This document shows, one piece after another, positions 37,956 through 48,154 of a DNA stretch of 64,000 nucleotides; within the stretch, counting starts at the first letter, position 1, and each line of letters opens with the position of its first letter. A program made the position numbers and the translations under genes. The notes beneath the pieces were generated by a model. It made no database searches. It saw only the letters and a program-made list of their open reading frames with translations, and was not told the DNA's origin. Where the stretch lies: NCBI GenBank assembly GCA_902786205.1, contig CADABQ010000007.1, forward strand, positions 20,510-84,509, written 5' to 3'. Origin of the DNA: an uncultured Lachnospiraceae bacterium. GTDB lineage: Bacteria > Bacillota > Clostridia > Lachnospirales > Lachnospiraceae.

Positions 37956-38702
37956 TTACTCCAAATTGAAGTATCGCAAAAAGCCATCCATACTTCCTGC
38001 AAATACATTCATATCTACATATTTTTCTGTTTTTGTTTTACCATAGGGCCAATTTCCTTTTTCAGAATACTGCCAAAAAGTCCATTGTCTGTTTTTCATC
38101 AGAAAAGGACGATAATACACATTTCGTATCCATAACGGATAACTGTTATAATATTCATTGATATATTTCTGGTATACAGATATGGTTGTATAAATAATTG
38201 GCTTGCAGTTGTATTCCTTTTCCAGTTCAAACAACAAATCATCTAACTCTTTTCGAACAACTTTTACCTTTGGTGGATTATTTGCCTTTTTTCCATAATA
38301 TTCTACATCTACCACTGGGGGAAGCATATTCTTCTTTTTGGGCACATGAGAAATAAAATTTTTTGCCTGCCTTTTCCCATCACTGTCAAAACTAAAAAAG
38401 TGATAGGCTCCTATATACAAACCACTTCCCGTTGCCTTTTCCCAATTTTCTTCAAATTTTTCGTCTATATGGCTACTACCTTCTGTTGCCTTAATAAAAG
38501 CAAAAGATATCCCTAAATCCTTTTGAATAGAAGCCCATTTGATTTCCCCTTGATAATGGGATACGTCAATTCCTTTTACTGGGTATTTACTTTCGATTGG
38601 GTTTGTGATAAAACAAATGCCCTCCCACACAAGAAAGGCAAACAAACAACCTATCACAATAAAAGCTCCTGCTAAAATTTTTACTATTTTTCTCCAATTC
38701 AT
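37956..38702 (-). CDS. Membrane-anchored GH25 lysozyme (muramidase)
   Basis: A 248-residue protein with an uncleaved N-terminal membrane anchor (about 7-32) and a GH25 catalytic domain outside the membrane. Family marks are KGIDVSHYQGEIKW with the first Asp (about 46), FAFIKATEGS, YIGAYHFFSFDSDG, LPPVVDVEYYG with the Asp-x-Glu pair, and the C-terminal WTFWQYSEKGN. It should cleave beta-1,4 bonds between N-acetylmuramic acid and N-acetylglucosamine. It is probably used for wall remodelling rather than phage lysis, as no phage genes are nearby. It heads the run GH25-HAD-GHL10. Confidence 0.9.
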   Translation of the reverse strand: MNWRKIVKILAGAFIVIGCLFAFLVWEGICFITNPIESKYPVKGIDVSHYQGEIKWASIQKDLGISFAFIKATEGSSHIDEKFEENWEKATGSGLYIGAYHFFSFDSDGKRQAKNFISHVPKKKNMLPPVVDVEYYGKKANNPPKVKVVRKELDDLLFELEKEYNCKPIIYTTISVYQKYINEYYNSYPLWIRNVYYRPFLMKNRQWTFWQYSEKGNWPYGKTKTEKYVDMNVFAGSMDGFLRYFNLE

Positions 38703-38961
38703 ATTCTATTTCCTCACATTGTATTTTGTTTACTAATCAGAATATACACTTGTATACTTGGTATTTTTTCAAATGCACTTTGAACTGTAACTTTATCAGC
38801 CATCTCTAAAACCATCTTTTATTTTGCTTTACAATATTTTTCTGGCGAACCGTTTCATTTTATCATACTTTACTCTATCACTCAAGGTAAGCTTTACTAT
38901 CATCTCTATCCACTTTTGTATAAAACCATCCTATGAAACAAAAAGTATCCAGGAAACAAGG

Positions 38962-38990
38962 TTTACAATAAATTGTTTTTTCTCTATAAT
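38962..38990 (+). promoter_or_regulatory. Promoter of the plus-strand block 39106-42350
   Basis: TTTACA (38962-38967), a 17-bp spacer and a perfect TATAAT (38985-38990). The leader of about 110 nt contains an interrupted hairpin (AAGGT/ACCTT and TTCCAT/ATGGAA, about 39020-39060). The remainder of 38703-39105 shows no gene. Confidence 0.65.
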
Positions 38991-39105
38991 AAAGTAGTAA
39001 CAATTTAGCCAAAATCATAAGGTTCTTCTTCCATTCCTGAATGAAAATGGAATCAGACCTTTTGACACGGTAAGCACAAAATACATCATTATTAGGAGGT
39101 TACCT

Positions 39106-39657
39106 ATGATAACAGATGAGAAAATTCATCTTTCAAATATATGGAAACATTTCAGAACGATCACCAAACATCGACATCTGGTTATTTACAATTGTTATCG
39201 TGCTGGAATTTTATGGCAGGGACTTCGTCATGATCTTTCTAAGTATAGCCCTACGGAGTTTTGGGTTGGTGCAAAATATTATCAAGGCTATCGTAGTCCA
39301 AACGAAGGGGAACGAGATGCCTATGGTTATTCAAAAGCATGGATGCACCATAAAGGTCGAAACAAACATCATTTTGAATATTGGACGGATTACAGCAGGG
39401 AGACAAAACAATTAGAACCTTGTCCCATGCCTATGCGATATATAATTGAAATGTTCTGTGACCGAGTCGCTGCAAGTAAAATATATATGAAAGAAAATTA
39501 TTCAGACCGATGCCCACTCGAATATTTCAGGCAACGAAAAAATCATCGCATGATTCATCCCGAAACAGCAAATATTCTAGAAAATTTACTTGTCATGCTG
39601 GCAGAAAAAGGAGAAAAAGAAACTTTTTCTTATATTCGATCCATCAAAAAAAAATAA
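39106..39657 (+). CDS. DUF5662 family protein
   Basis: A 183-residue soluble protein of unknown function. It matches the DUF5662 pattern: an N-terminal HLSNIWKHFRTITKH, then ILWQGLRHDLSKYSPTEF and KAWMHHKGRNKHHFEYW, and a C-terminal MIHPETANILENLLVMLAEKG. The repeated His residues and HDLSK recall a metal-dependent phosphohydrolase (HD-like) arrangement, but this is only a resemblance. AGGAGG lies 7 bases before the ATG. It is the first gene behind the promoter at 38962 and lies 82 bp ahead of rqcH. Confidence 0.75.
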   Translation: MITDEKIHLSNIWKHFRTITKHRHLVIYNCYRAGILWQGLRHDLSKYSPTEFWVGAKYYQGYRSPNEGERDAYGYSKAWMHHKGRNKHHFEYWTDYSRETKQLEPCPMPMRYIIEMFCDRVAASKIYMKENYSDRCPLEYFRQRKNHRMIHPETANILENLLVMLAEKGEKETFSYIRSIKKK

Positions 39658-39739
39658 ACATACACAGTTATATACGGTAACAATTCAGCCAGGCAGAACT
39701 GTTACCCATATACTACTTTTTAACTAGGAGGTATTCACT

Positions 39740-41488
39740 TTGGCTTTTGACGGAATTGTAATTGCAAATATCGTAAAAGAACTACAGGAACACTTAATTG
39801 GAGGCAGGATCAATAAAATTGCACAACCAGAAAAGGATGCATTATTATTGACAATCAAAGGAAAACAGGGACAGGAACGTTTATTTATTTCTGCCAATGC
39901 AAGTCTTCCTCTTATCTATTTAACTGCAAAAAATAAACCAAGCCCTATGGTTGCACCCAACTTTTGTATGCTACTGCGAAAACACCTAAACAGCGCACGT
40001 ATCCTTTCTGTTACACAACCAGATATGGAACGTATCATTCAGTTTGAAATCGAACATCTTAATGAACTTGGTGATATTTGTACAAAATATCTCATTGTCG
40101 AAATAATGGGAAAACACAGCAATATTATTTTTTGTAATCAAGATTATACCATTGTAGATAGTATTAAACATATCTCCAGCATGGTAAGCTCTGTAAGAGA
40201 AGTTTTACCGGGACGTTCCTATTTCATCCCAAAACAGCAGGAAAAGAAAAATCCTTTAACCATTTCTGAAGAGGATTTTATCCAAACTGTTTTTTCCAAA
40301 AACAAACCATTGGCAAAAGCAATCTATTCTTCCCTTACTGGATTTAGCCCGCTAATGGCAAATGAAGTTTGTTATAGAGCTTCTATTGATTCGGAAACTC
40401 CAGCAAACACTTTGTCAGAAATGGAACAGCTACATGTACACCACAATTTTTCCCGTATTATGGAACAGGTTGCGGCTGGTGATTTCCAACCGAATATCAT
40501 ATATAAAAAAGAGCGTCCAAAGGAATTTTCCGCCCTGCCTCTCTCCTGTTATCAAACATTAGAAAGCAAACAAAATAATTCCATTTCTTATATACTTGAA
40601 AACTATTATGAAACAAAAGATTTATACTCTCGTATGCATCAAAAATCTGCTGATTTAAGAAAGATCATTAATAATGCTTTAGAACGAAATCGTAAGAAAT
40701 ACGACCTACAAATGAAGCAATTAAAAGATACAGAAAAACGTGAAAAATATAAAGTATATGGAGAATTGATCAACACTTATGGCTATACAGTTCCAGAAGG
40801 GGAACGTTCTATGACCTGTTTAAATTATTATACCAATCAAGATATAACCATTCCTCTAGATCCTACACTTACACCTTTGGAAAACGGAAAAAAATATTTT
40901 GATCGTTATGGAAAATTAAAACGAACCTATGAAGCTTTAACAGTTCAGACAAAGGAAACTGCTGAAGATATCCAACATCTAGAATCCATTAGCACTTCTT
41001 TGGATATTGCTGTAAATGACTGCGATCTAGCCGATATTAAAGAAGAATTAATTTCCTATGGTTATATGAAGCGAAAAGGTGGAAATTCCAAAAAGAGAAA
41101 AGCAAAAACTGTAAATAAGCCTTTACATTTTCTTTCCTCTGACGGTTTTCATATGTATGTTGGTAAAAATAATTTTCAAAATGACGAACTTACATTTAAA
41201 TTTGCTTCAGGAAATGACTGGTGGTTTCATGCAAAAGGAATTGCCGGCTCCCATGTAATTGTAAAAACAAACGGAGAAGAACTCCCAGATCGAACTTTTG
41301 AAGAGGCCGGGCGCCTTGCCGCCTTTTATTCAAAAGGTTCCGCACAAGATAAAGTAGAAGTCGACTACACAGAAAAGAAAAATATCAAAAAACCAAATAA
41401 AGCAAAACCTGGTTTTGTTGTTTATTATACCAATTACTCTTTGGTTATCTCTCCTTCTATTAAAGGAATCGAGCAGATCAACGATTAG
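39740..41488 (+). CDS. rqcH: Ribosome quality control factor RqcH (NFACT family)
   Basis: Binds the 50S subunit with a stalled peptidyl-tRNA and adds C-terminal alanine tails that mark the chain for degradation. The 582 residues have the NFACT layout: NFACT-N (about 1-190, with MVAPNFCMLLRKHL), a helix-hairpin region and coiled coil (about 270-420), and the NFACT-R domain (about 450-570, with DWWFHAKGIAGSHVIVK). The start is TTG 39740, 8 bases behind AGGAGG. Older annotations call the family fibronectin-binding protein (FbpA). It stands between DUF5662 and a PHP phosphatase; no functional link to these is known. Confidence 0.95.
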   Translation: MAFDGIVIANIVKELQEHLIGGRINKIAQPEKDALLLTIKGKQGQERLFISANASLPLIYLTAKNKPSPMVAPNFCMLLRKHLNSARILSVTQPDMERIIQFEIEHLNELGDICTKYLIVEIMGKHSNIIFCNQDYTIVDSIKHISSMVSSVREVLPGRSYFIPKQQEKKNPLTISEEDFIQTVFSKNKPLAKAIYSSLTGFSPLMANEVCYRASIDSETPANTLSEMEQLHVHHNFSRIMEQVAAGDFQPNIIYKKERPKEFSALPLSCYQTLESKQNNSISYILENYYETKDLYSRMHQKSADLRKIINNALERNRKKYDLQMKQLKDTEKREKYKVYGELINTYGYTVPEGERSMTCLNYYTNQDITIPLDPTLTPLENGKKYFDRYGKLKRTYEALTVQTKETAEDIQHLESISTSLDIAVNDCDLADIKEELISYGYMKRKGGNSKKRKAKTVNKPLHFLSSDGFHMYVGKNNFQNDELTFKFASGNDWWFHAKGIAGSHVIVKTNGEELPDRTFEEAGRLAAFYSKGSAQDKVEVDYTEKKNIKKPNKAKPGFVVYYTNYSLVISPSIKGIEQIND

Positions 41489-41528
41489 AGAATTGCAGCA
41501 CATATTTTTATAAGGATTGGTGACTATT

Positions 41529-42350
41529 ATGAAACTTATTTCGGATTATCATGTACACTCAGCATTTTCTGGCGATTCGGAAACTCCTATGGAAGAAATG
41601 ATAAAAAAAGGAATTTCTATTGGATTGCAACGCATTTGTTTTACCGATCATATCGATTATGATTATCCTACTCAATATTTGGATTATGGTTGCGTCTTTG
41701 AATTTGAGGTAGAAAACTATTTTAAAGAAATATCTCTTTTGAGAAAAAAATATGAAGGTCAAATAAAAATATTGGCAGGAATTGAATTAGGTATGAAACC
41801 GGATTTAGCCAACCGATTAGAAAAACTTGTTTCTGCTTTTCCCTTTGACTTTGTGATTGCGTCTTCCCATCTATTAGACAATTATGATCCGTATTATCCA
41901 GACTATTGGGACAGCATTCACAACAATACCGAATACGGAATACGAAGATATTTTCAATCGATTCGCGAAAATGTAGAAGCTTTTCAAAATTTTGATGTAT
42001 ATGGACATTTAGATTATATTGTCCGTTATGCACCAGACAAAAATTTTGTCTATGATCCTGCTTGTTTTCAGGAGGAAGTGGATGCTTTATTAAAAGCAAT
42101 CATTCAAGCTGGCAAAGGAATTGAAGTAAATACAGCTGGTTTAAAATACGGTTTGCCATTTGCACACCCGAAAGAAGAAATATTAAAACGTTTTTTTGCC
42201 TTAGGTGGCACCTATTTTACAGTAGGCTCCGATGCACACAAACCAGAACATCTGGCATATGATTTTTCGAAAGAAGCAGAACGATTAGAAGCTTTACAAA
42301 TTTCTTCTTACTATAGAATATTTGAAAATAGAAAACCTATGATACCATAA
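41529..42350 (+). CDS. PHP-family phosphatase, probable histidinol-phosphatase
   Basis: 273 residues of the PHP metallophosphatase family. Metal ligands are seen as SDYHVHSAFSGD at the N terminus, CFTDHIDYDY near 38, AGIELGMKPD near 83, IASSHLLDN near 112, YGHLDYIVR near 160 and VGSDAHKPEHL near the C terminus. This set is typical of histidinol-phosphatase HisK/HisJ, the penultimate step of histidine synthesis, but other PHP phosphoesterases share it and no his gene is close. ATG 41529 lies 12 bases after AAGGA; earlier GTG/TTG codons are too near that site. It ends the plus-strand block before a bidirectional terminator. Confidence 0.8.
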   Translation: MKLISDYHVHSAFSGDSETPMEEMIKKGISIGLQRICFTDHIDYDYPTQYLDYGCVFEFEVENYFKEISLLRKKYEGQIKILAGIELGMKPDLANRLEKLVSAFPFDFVIASSHLLDNYDPYYPDYWDSIHNNTEYGIRRYFQSIRENVEAFQNFDVYGHLDYIVRYAPDKNFVYDPACFQEEVDALLKAIIQAGKGIEVNTAGLKYGLPFAHPKEEILKRFFALGGTYFTVGSDAHKPEHLAYDFSKEAERLEALQISSYYRIFENRKPMIP

Positions 42351-42442
42351 TTTTTTCGTTAATGTCCAGATGGTGTGTCTACATATACCTGACATTATGT
42401 GAATAACACTATGAACCGCATGAGGTTTTCCATATTTTAACA

Positions 42443-42481
42443 AAGGGAAAGGAACTCTATTATGTTTCTTTCCCTTCTTTT
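42443..42481 (+). terminator. Bidirectional terminator between convergent genes
   Basis: AAGGGAAAGGAAC and GTTTCTTTCCCTT form a 13-bp stem (one G-T pair) with an 8-nt loop, followed by CTTTTT on the plus strand. It serves the PHP gene and possibly the convergent YdjM-like gene. Confidence 0.85.
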
Positions 42482-42489
42482 TCTCTATA

Positions 42490-43089
42490 CTATAAAACAA
42501 AAAAACAAATTATTTCTAATCCTACTGCTATCGTTGCAGTATATCCCAATACAGCATTGGTTATTCCATCTGCCTTACATAAGTGCAAGCAAATCCCTTT
42601 CTTCTTTGGATAAAATAATTGTATTTTCTTTTTATTAAATAAATCTAGCAAAATATGCGTACAATATCCCACAAAAAAATATGGTGCTATAACTGGAACT
42701 GCAATCCAAACAGCCGCCGTTATTGTGAGCATCCCAAAAAGGGAATGCATAAATGTTCGATGTGGCTTTTCCTTTCCATAGAGACACAATCCCATAAAGG
42801 CAAACACACCTATCAATATTCTCAAATAGGAGCTATTATTTCGAATAGCATTACAGATTCCCATATTCATCTTGTTATCCATAAACAAAATACATAGGAC
42901 GATTGCAACTGCAGTTGTAGCAATCCGATCTGCATCTTTATGACTCTTTGAAGTTGCGCTATCTATATCTGCAATTTCTGATCCGATTGCTCCAGCGGCA
43001 AGTGACATAATAAATGTCGCACAGTCTCTCGGCTGAAAAACAGCTACTGTTACTGCACACCCTACCATCACATGGGTATGTCTTAACAT
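42490..43089 (-). CDS. YdjM-like membrane-bound metal-dependent hydrolase
   Basis: A 199-residue integral membrane protein of the YdjM/DUF457 family with about five membrane segments. Conserved polar marks are the N-terminal THVMVG, GSEIADIDSATSKSH near 35-50, EKPHRTFMHSLFG near 107-120 and VGYCTHILLDLF near 140. The DID, HR..HS and H..LD motifs are thought to bind metal at the membrane surface. The family is linked to DNA-damage-induced membrane stress in E. coli, but the reaction is unknown. The gene converges with the PHP gene and is followed upstream by mnmM. Confidence 0.85.
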   Translation of the reverse strand: MLRHTHVMVGCAVTVAVFQPRDCATFIMSLAAGAIGSEIADIDSATSKSHKDADRIATTAVAIVLCILFMDNKMNMGICNAIRNNSSYLRILIGVFAFMGLCLYGKEKPHRTFMHSLFGMLTITAAVWIAVPVIAPYFFVGYCTHILLDLFNKKKIQLFYPKKKGICLHLCKADGITNAVLGYTATIAVGLEIICFFVL

Positions 43090-43125
43090 CTTTTCATTCC
43101 TCTTCTCTTTTGTAAGCTATTTCTA

Positions 43126-43707
43126 TTATAATTTTATAACCCTTACCGGTATCGGCGGATGGTTTTGTCTGTTGTAATATTCTGTAACTAACACTAAATA
43201 TTTTTTCTGGTCTAATTGCTTTAACCAAGACAAAACAGCATCCTTTTCCTCAAATCCACTATCGCCACCACTATAAATCGTAACACTTAAAAGGCCATTC
43301 TTTTTTAAAAGATTTAATGCAACCTGCATTGCCTCAATACTACTTTTTGCATGAGTTGCCTTTGCATGATCTCCTCCAGGCAAATACCCAAGATTGAAAA
43401 CAATACAGTCCACTGTGTTTTCTTTCGCATATGCTGCCATATGTATATGGGAATCTAAAATGACCTCTGCCCGTCCAGACATTCCTTGCCCCTCTAACTT
43501 CTTTTTCGTATTTTCAATCGCACGTTCTTGGATGTCGAATGCAATTACATGTCCCTGTTCACCAACCAATTTTGTCAAATAAAGAGTATCCTTTCCATTT
43601 CCTGCTGTTGCATCTATACATATACTACCTTCCTTAACATATTCTTTCATATATGCATGTACAAATTCTGAAACTGCATATCCCACTCTACTCCACTCCC
43701 TTATCAT
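43126..43707 (-). CDS. mnmM: tRNA mnm5s2U34 methyltransferase MnmM (YtqB type)
   Basis: A 193-residue class I SAM methyltransferase. The SAM site is IDATAGNGKDTLYL (about 30-43) and FDIQERA (about 57). The family-specific segments VFNLGYLPGGDHAKATH (about 103-118) and YYNRQNHPPIPV near the C terminus match YtqB of Bacillus subtilis, which methylates nm5s2U34 of tRNA in bacteria that lack MnmC. It therefore should complete wobble uridine modification for Lys, Glu and Gln tRNAs. It lies 36 bp ahead of the YdjM-like gene. The start is the ATG at 43707; the ribosome binding site there is weak. Confidence 0.88.
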   Translation of the reverse strand: MIREWSRVGYAVSEFVHAYMKEYVKEGSICIDATAGNGKDTLYLTKLVGEQGHVIAFDIQERAIENTKKKLEGQGMSGRAEVILDSHIHMAAYAKENTVDCIVFNLGYLPGGDHAKATHAKSSIEAMQVALNLLKKNGLLSVTIYSGGDSGFEEKDAVLSWLKQLDQKKYLVLVTEYYNRQNHPPIPVRVIKL

Positions 43708-43741
43708 AAAACATTTTTAAGTGTTTGCAAAACTCTATTTA

Positions 43742-43767
43742 CTCTATAGGAAAATACTCCTATAGAG
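43742..43767 (-). terminator. Hairpin after recU
   Basis: CTCTATAGGA and TCCTATAGAG form a perfect 10-bp stem around 6 nt, 57 bp after the recU stop. On the minus strand TAAATAGAGTTTTG follows, so termination would be inefficient. Confidence 0.45.
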
Positions 43768-43823
43768 CAATTAGCTTCACTTTGTTTTGTCTTCACTTGT
43801 CTAAATCATTACATATTTTGTCT

Positions 43824-44360
43824 TCAATCTTCTCTTAGAGCTAAATCCTGATTGATCAATTCCAGATAATGTAGCATTACTCCATCATAAGTGGATATTT
43901 GAAAGTTTTGTTCCAGCTCATCAAATCGAAAGCTTTTACGACCACCCTGCTTTGCCCGATCCCAAAATTCCTTCAATTTCTGATACGTTAGATAATAAAA
44001 TACTTCTTGCTGTTTAAAATAAATTAAAATAAATGCAATTCCCTCTTGTTTTTCAAATTCCTCCATAAAACAAATTTGATGTTCATGGACATTTGCCAAC
44101 GGAAAGGTATCTGTAGCACATTCCTTGGCATCAAAACAAACAGGAATCCCCTGTACCACACCAATATAATCTACCGTACTTTTTTGGTCAAAATATGCCA
44201 AAGTAATATGACGGCTGTTTGGATCAATTTCTATTGGCTTAATGGGGGTAGGAATTTTTTGTATCAAAGCCAATCCGTTTTTACGATATTTTTCATTTGT
44301 ATGATTTATCATTTCCTCTAATAGAGATCCTCGCAATCCCCTACTATTCCATGATGGCAT
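43824..44360 (-). CDS. recU: Holliday junction resolvase RecU
   Basis: Cuts four-way DNA junctions during recombination and segregation in Firmicutes. The 178-residue protein starts MPSWNSRGLRGSLLEEMI, the usual RecU N terminus. Nuclease residues appear in SRHITLAYFDQKSTVDYIG and CFDAKECATDTFPL (Asp, Glu-x-Lys type site). I choose ATG 44360, 10 bases after GGAGGA; an in-frame start 30 bases upstream is less likely. RecU is usually beside pbp1 (ponA), which is not the case here. It stands between mnmM and an RluA-type gene. Confidence 0.92.
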   Translation of the reverse strand: MPSWNSRGLRGSLLEEMINHTNEKYRKNGLALIQKIPTPIKPIEIDPNSRHITLAYFDQKSTVDYIGVVQGIPVCFDAKECATDTFPLANVHEHQICFMEEFEKQEGIAFILIYFKQQEVFYYLTYQKLKEFWDRAKQGGRKSFRFDELEQNFQISTYDGVMLHYLELINQDLALRED

Positions 44361-44495
44361 TCCTATTCCTCCATATTTTCTCTCATGCAACTCACGTGTC
44401 TAACGTTGGATGCTTCTTGTCTAAGACAACAAGATTCTATCTGCCTATCCCTTTAGGGAACACAAGATTTCTGACTTTTGCAAAAACAATAAAAG

Positions 44496-45470
44496 CTATT
44501 GCTCTAAATGTAACTCTTTCTTTAATTTTCTAAAATACTCCGGAACAGGAGCTTCTATTGTCTTACCCGATACACCTGCAAAATCCTCTTCTTGTAATTC
44601 AGGAAATACCAATCGCCACGAATGTAATACATGATGCTTTAATTTGAACTCTTTTCGCAACTTCTTATTCATTGGCACATCGCCATATTTTCCATCCCCA
44701 ATAATCGGATGTCCAATACTTTGCAAATGTGCACGAATTTGATGAGATTTTCCAGTTAAAAGTTTTACTTTTAATAATGTATAGTCATCATTCAATACAA
44801 TGGGCTCATACTCTGTTTTGATATAATCTGCTCCCTCACTTGGCTCTTTTGTAATTTGTACCTTATTATGGTTTCTATTTTTCACTAAATACCCTTCAAT
44901 GCATTGAGATTTCGTTATTTTTCCCTTTACTATACATTGATAATATTTATCAATATTTCGTGTCTTTAATAATTCCGACATTTTCTGCAGACCTAACAAT
45001 GTTTTTCCTGCAATAATAATTCCGCTTGTGTTTCGATCTAATCGATTACAAACACCCGGATGAAAACTCTTTAATTGTTCCTTTGTAATCTGACCACTCT
45101 CCAGCAAGTAAGAGATAATATGCTCAATAATAGAAACGTCTTCCTTTTTTGCTTTTTGTGAAAGCATACCTACCGGTTTATTTATAATCAGCAAGTTTTG
45201 ATCTTCAAATAAAATATCTAATTTTTCTCCCTTTTCAATCGTCTTTACTTCCTCACTGAAATTTGAAATTGTTTCATCTGACAAATAAAGTGTAATTTCA
45301 TCTCCTGCCTGCAATCGCTCCGAACCATCCGCTTTTACGTTATTCAATTTAATATTTTTTTTTCGAAGCATCTTATAAAAAAAGCTTTTTGGTGCCTTTG
45401 CCATATATTTTCCTAAAAACTTATCAAATCTTTGACCAGCTTCTTTTTCTGTTACAATAACTTTTTGCAT
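44496..45470 (-). CDS. RluA-family pseudouridine synthase (RluC-like)
   Basis: A 324-residue enzyme that isomerises uridine to pseudouridine in RNA, probably 23S rRNA. It has an N-terminal S4 RNA-binding domain (about 10-70, RFDKFLGKYMAKAPKSFF) and a catalytic domain with HPGVCNRLDRNTSGIII, where the Asp is the nucleophile (about 145), and KSHQIRAHLQSIGHPIIGDGK, split over two strands near 240. Domain order and length match RluC/RluD enzymes. The target site cannot be told from sequence. It precedes recU by 135 bp. Confidence 0.92.
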   Translation of the reverse strand: MQKVIVTEKEAGQRFDKFLGKYMAKAPKSFFYKMLRKKNIKLNNVKADGSERLQAGDEITLYLSDETISNFSEEVKTIEKGEKLDILFEDQNLLIINKPVGMLSQKAKKEDVSIIEHIISYLLESGQITKEQLKSFHPGVCNRLDRNTSGIIIAGKTLLGLQKMSELLKTRNIDKYYQCIVKGKITKSQCIEGYLVKNRNHNKVQITKEPSEGADYIKTEYEPIVLNDDYTLLKVKLLTGKSHQIRAHLQSIGHPIIGDGKYGDVPMNKKLRKEFKLKHHVLHSWRLVFPELQEEDFAGVSGKTIEAPVPEYFRKLKKELHLEQ

Positions 45471-45500
45471 GTTCTCCTCTTTTCCATTTTGCTCTTTCCG

Positions 45501-46067
45501 TTATACAAAAAGTGATAAAATATAGTTTTCCACTTTTTCTTTTTCTTCTTGCTTTATTTCCTTTTCTCTTGCATTTTTTACATCCTGCAAAAAGGAATTC
45601 ACATTTTTATGAATTTTAACCTGATATAAATCACTCCAATTATTTACTCCACTTCGTAAATATTTTTGAATTTCCTCCGCATTCTGTTTTTCATTTACTA
45701 TTACACCAAATACATATCCATTTCCCATGACCAGAAAATCTAATCCCATAGACTTTTCTGTAGATGTAATCACCACATCTGATAAAAGCTTTGCCTCCGT
45801 TGCAACTGTACTCTTAACTTTTTCATACGCATCTCGGCTTGGTGTCTTATATGGAAAAAATACAACAAATTCAACAAAGGCTCTCGCCCAGGGCAATACA
45901 AACAAGATTGCAACAATTGTAAATATATTCTGATAAGACATTTTATTTAAAAATAAGCCAATGATAAAGATAGCTGCTGCAATTCCAATATAAATTAACA
46001 TTTTTATAATATCCAGTTTCTTGGATTTTGTTATATATCCATATTCTCCCTTTGTTTTTTTTAACAT
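45501..46067 (-). CDS. Hypothetical membrane protein
   Basis: 188 residues that I do not recognise as a named family. Two hydrophobic segments lie at about 22-41 and 49-72, followed by a soluble domain (about 80-188) with mixed alpha/beta character and a Lys/Glu-rich C-terminal helix. A cytosolic position of the soluble part is likely. It lies 13 bp behind the YgiQ gene and 30 bp ahead of the RluA-type gene, so it is co-transcribed with RNA-modifying enzymes. It has no enzyme motif that I can see. Confidence 0.7.
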   Translation of the reverse strand: MLKKTKGEYGYITKSKKLDIIKMLIYIGIAAAIFIIGLFLNKMSYQNIFTIVAILFVLPWARAFVEFVVFFPYKTPSRDAYEKVKSTVATEAKLLSDVVITSTEKSMGLDFLVMGNGYVFGVIVNEKQNAEEIQKYLRSGVNNWSDLYQVKIHKNVNSFLQDVKNAREKEIKQEEKEKVENYILSLFV

Positions 46068-46080
46068 TTTATTTCCTCAC

Positions 46081-48075
46081 TTACTTTTTCTTATGCACAT
46101 TTCGAATTGCCTTTTTCTTTTTTGAAGCATTTTTATTCGTAGCACCTATTCGTGTGTTATTTCTACCTTGCGCAACATTTCGCTTTCCCTGCTCCTGTTT
46201 TGCATATTTCTTTTTATTTGCACTTTTGTACTGCTTTCCATTTGTGCCTGCCTCTGAAAGCAACTTCTTTTCCTTGGCTGTCCGCCTTGGTCGCACCAAA
46301 CATTGGGAATCAAAACCAATCAAATCTGTACGGTGTGCTATATGCAATGCCTCAACTACTAAATCATAATTCTGCGGGTTACGATATTGTATCAATGCGC
46401 GTTGCATTTCCTTTTCATGTTGCTTTCTTGGCACATAAACCGGTTTCATATTTCGCGGATCAAGACCTGTATAATACATGCAGGTAGAAATCGTAGATGG
46501 TGTTGGATAAAAATCCTGCACCTGTTCTGGCATATATCCCAAATCTCTTATATATTCTGCTAACGCAACCGCTTCCTTCATCGTAGACCCCGGATGTGAT
46601 GACATCAAATACGGCACAACATATTGGTCTTTTCCAACTAATTTATTCGTCTTTTTATACTTTTGTATAAACTTTTCATAAACAACATTTCCAGGTTTTC
46701 CCATCAATTGCAATACACTATCACATATATGCTCCGGTGCAACCTTTAACTGTCCGCTTACATGATACTTACAAAGTTCCTTCATAAAGGTATCATCTTT
46801 ATCATAAATCAAGTAATCGAAACGTATTCCCGAACGAATAAACACTTTCTTAACCTTTGGTAATTTACGAAGCTTCCGTAATAAACTTAGGTAATCCTTG
46901 TGATCAATTTTTAAATTTTTACACGGTTTTGGAAACAGGCACTGTTTTCCAATACATACGCCTTTTGTCTTTTGCTTTTCACAAGCAGTATCCCTAAAGT
47001 TTGCAGTAGGTCCACCTACATCATTGATATATCCCTTAAAGTCAGACTCTTGCGTAATCAATGCTGCCTCTTCAACAATAGATTCATGACTTCGACATTG
47101 TATCATACGCCCCTGGTGAAAAGTCAACGCACAAAAACTACATCCACCAAAACAGCCTCTATTACTAACAAGACTGAATTTTAATTCCTTAATTGCCGGA
47201 ATGCCGCCATCCTTTTCATAAACTGGATGATAATTTCGCATATATGGTAATGCATATACGGAATCCATCTCATCTTCCGTCAATGGCATAGCAGGTGGAT
47301 TTTGTACTACAAATTCCTTTTCTTTGTATTGTTCGACTAATATTTTTGCAGAAAACGGATCTGTATTACAATATTGTTTATAAAAACTTTCTGCATAAGT
47401 TTTTTTATCTGCTACAATCTCTGGAAAAGTTGGTAACTGTATTGCATCATAAAGATTTTCCAAGGTATTCGTACGATATACCGTTCCTCTTATAAATGTG
47501 ATATCTTTAACGTCAATTCCACTATCCAATGCCTCCGCAATTTCAACAATAGAATGTTCTCCCATTCCATAAGATAAAAGATCTGCACCAGAATCTAACA
47601 AGATAGAGCGTTTTACTTTATCACTCCAGTAATCATAATGTCCTAACCGGCGTAGGCTTGCCTCAATTCCTCCAATAATGATCGGCACATGTTTGTAAGC
47701 TTTTCGAATTAAATTTCCATATACGATCGTTGCTCGGTCCGGACGTTTTCCCATAACACCACCTGGAGAATAGTTATCAAAACGACGATGCTTTTTGTTT
47801 ACCGTATAATGATTTACCATCGTATCCATATTTCCTGCACACACCAAAAAACCTAATCTTGGTCGTCCCAAAACTTTAACCGAATTCTCATCCTTCCAAT
47901 CCGGTTGTGCAATAATCCCTACTTTAAATCCCCGACTCTCTAAAACTCTACTTATAATGGCTGGTCCAAAAGAATGATGATCCACATACGCATCACCAAT
48001 CACATAAACGAAATCGCATTGTTCCCAGCCACGTTTTTTCATATCTTCCTTTGAAATTGGCAAAAAGTCTTTCAT
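46081..48075 (-). CDS. YgiQ family radical SAM protein (UPF0313)
   Basis: A 664-residue protein. The N-terminal part (about 1-290) resembles a B12-binding-like Rossmann domain as found in many radical SAM enzymes. The radical SAM site is [18 protein letters not shown] with CxxxCxxC (about 305-312). Other Cys residues ([17 protein letters not shown], about 380-395) may hold a second cluster. The C-terminal 60 residues are Lys/Arg/Gln-rich, low-complexity. The reaction of this widespread family is not known. I take ATG 48075; a GTG three codons earlier is possible. It lies ahead of a small membrane protein and a pseudouridine synthase. Confidence 0.9.
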   Translation of the reverse strand: MKDFLPISKEDMKKRGWEQCDFVYVIGDAYVDHHSFGPAIISRVLESRGFKVGIIAQPDWKDENSVKVLGRPRLGFLVCAGNMDTMVNHYTVNKKHRRFDNYSPGGVMGKRPDRATIVYGNLIRKAYKHVPIIIGGIEASLRRLGHYDYWSDKVKRSILLDSGADLLSYGMGEHSIVEIAEALDSGIDVKDITFIRGTVYRTNTLENLYDAIQLPTFPEIVADKKTYAESFYKQYCNTDPFSAKILVEQYKEKEFVVQNPPAMPLTEDEMDSVYALPYMRNYHPVYEKDGGIPAIKELKFSLVSNRGCFGGCSFCALTFHQGRMIQCRSHESIVEEAALITQESDFKGYINDVGGPTANFRDTACEKQKTKGVCIGKQCLFPKPCKNLKIDHKDYLSLLRKLRKLPKVKKVFIRSGIRFDYLIYDKDDTFMKELCKYHVSGQLKVAPEHICDSVLQLMGKPGNVVYEKFIQKYKKTNKLVGKDQYVVPYLMSSHPGSTMKEAVALAEYIRDLGYMPEQVQDFYPTPSTISTCMYYTGLDPRNMKPVYVPRKQHEKEMQRALIQYRNPQNYDLVVEALHIAHRTDLIGFDSQCLVRPRRTAKEKKLLSEAGTNGKQYKSANKKKYAKQEQGKRNVAQGRNNTRIGATNKNASKKKKAIRNVHKKK

Positions 48076-48154
48076 CTTTATCACCCATTGTATCTTTCTA
48101 AAAAACTATCGTTACTGTCCACAGGGTTTTACTAGTAAAATATTAGCAACTGGT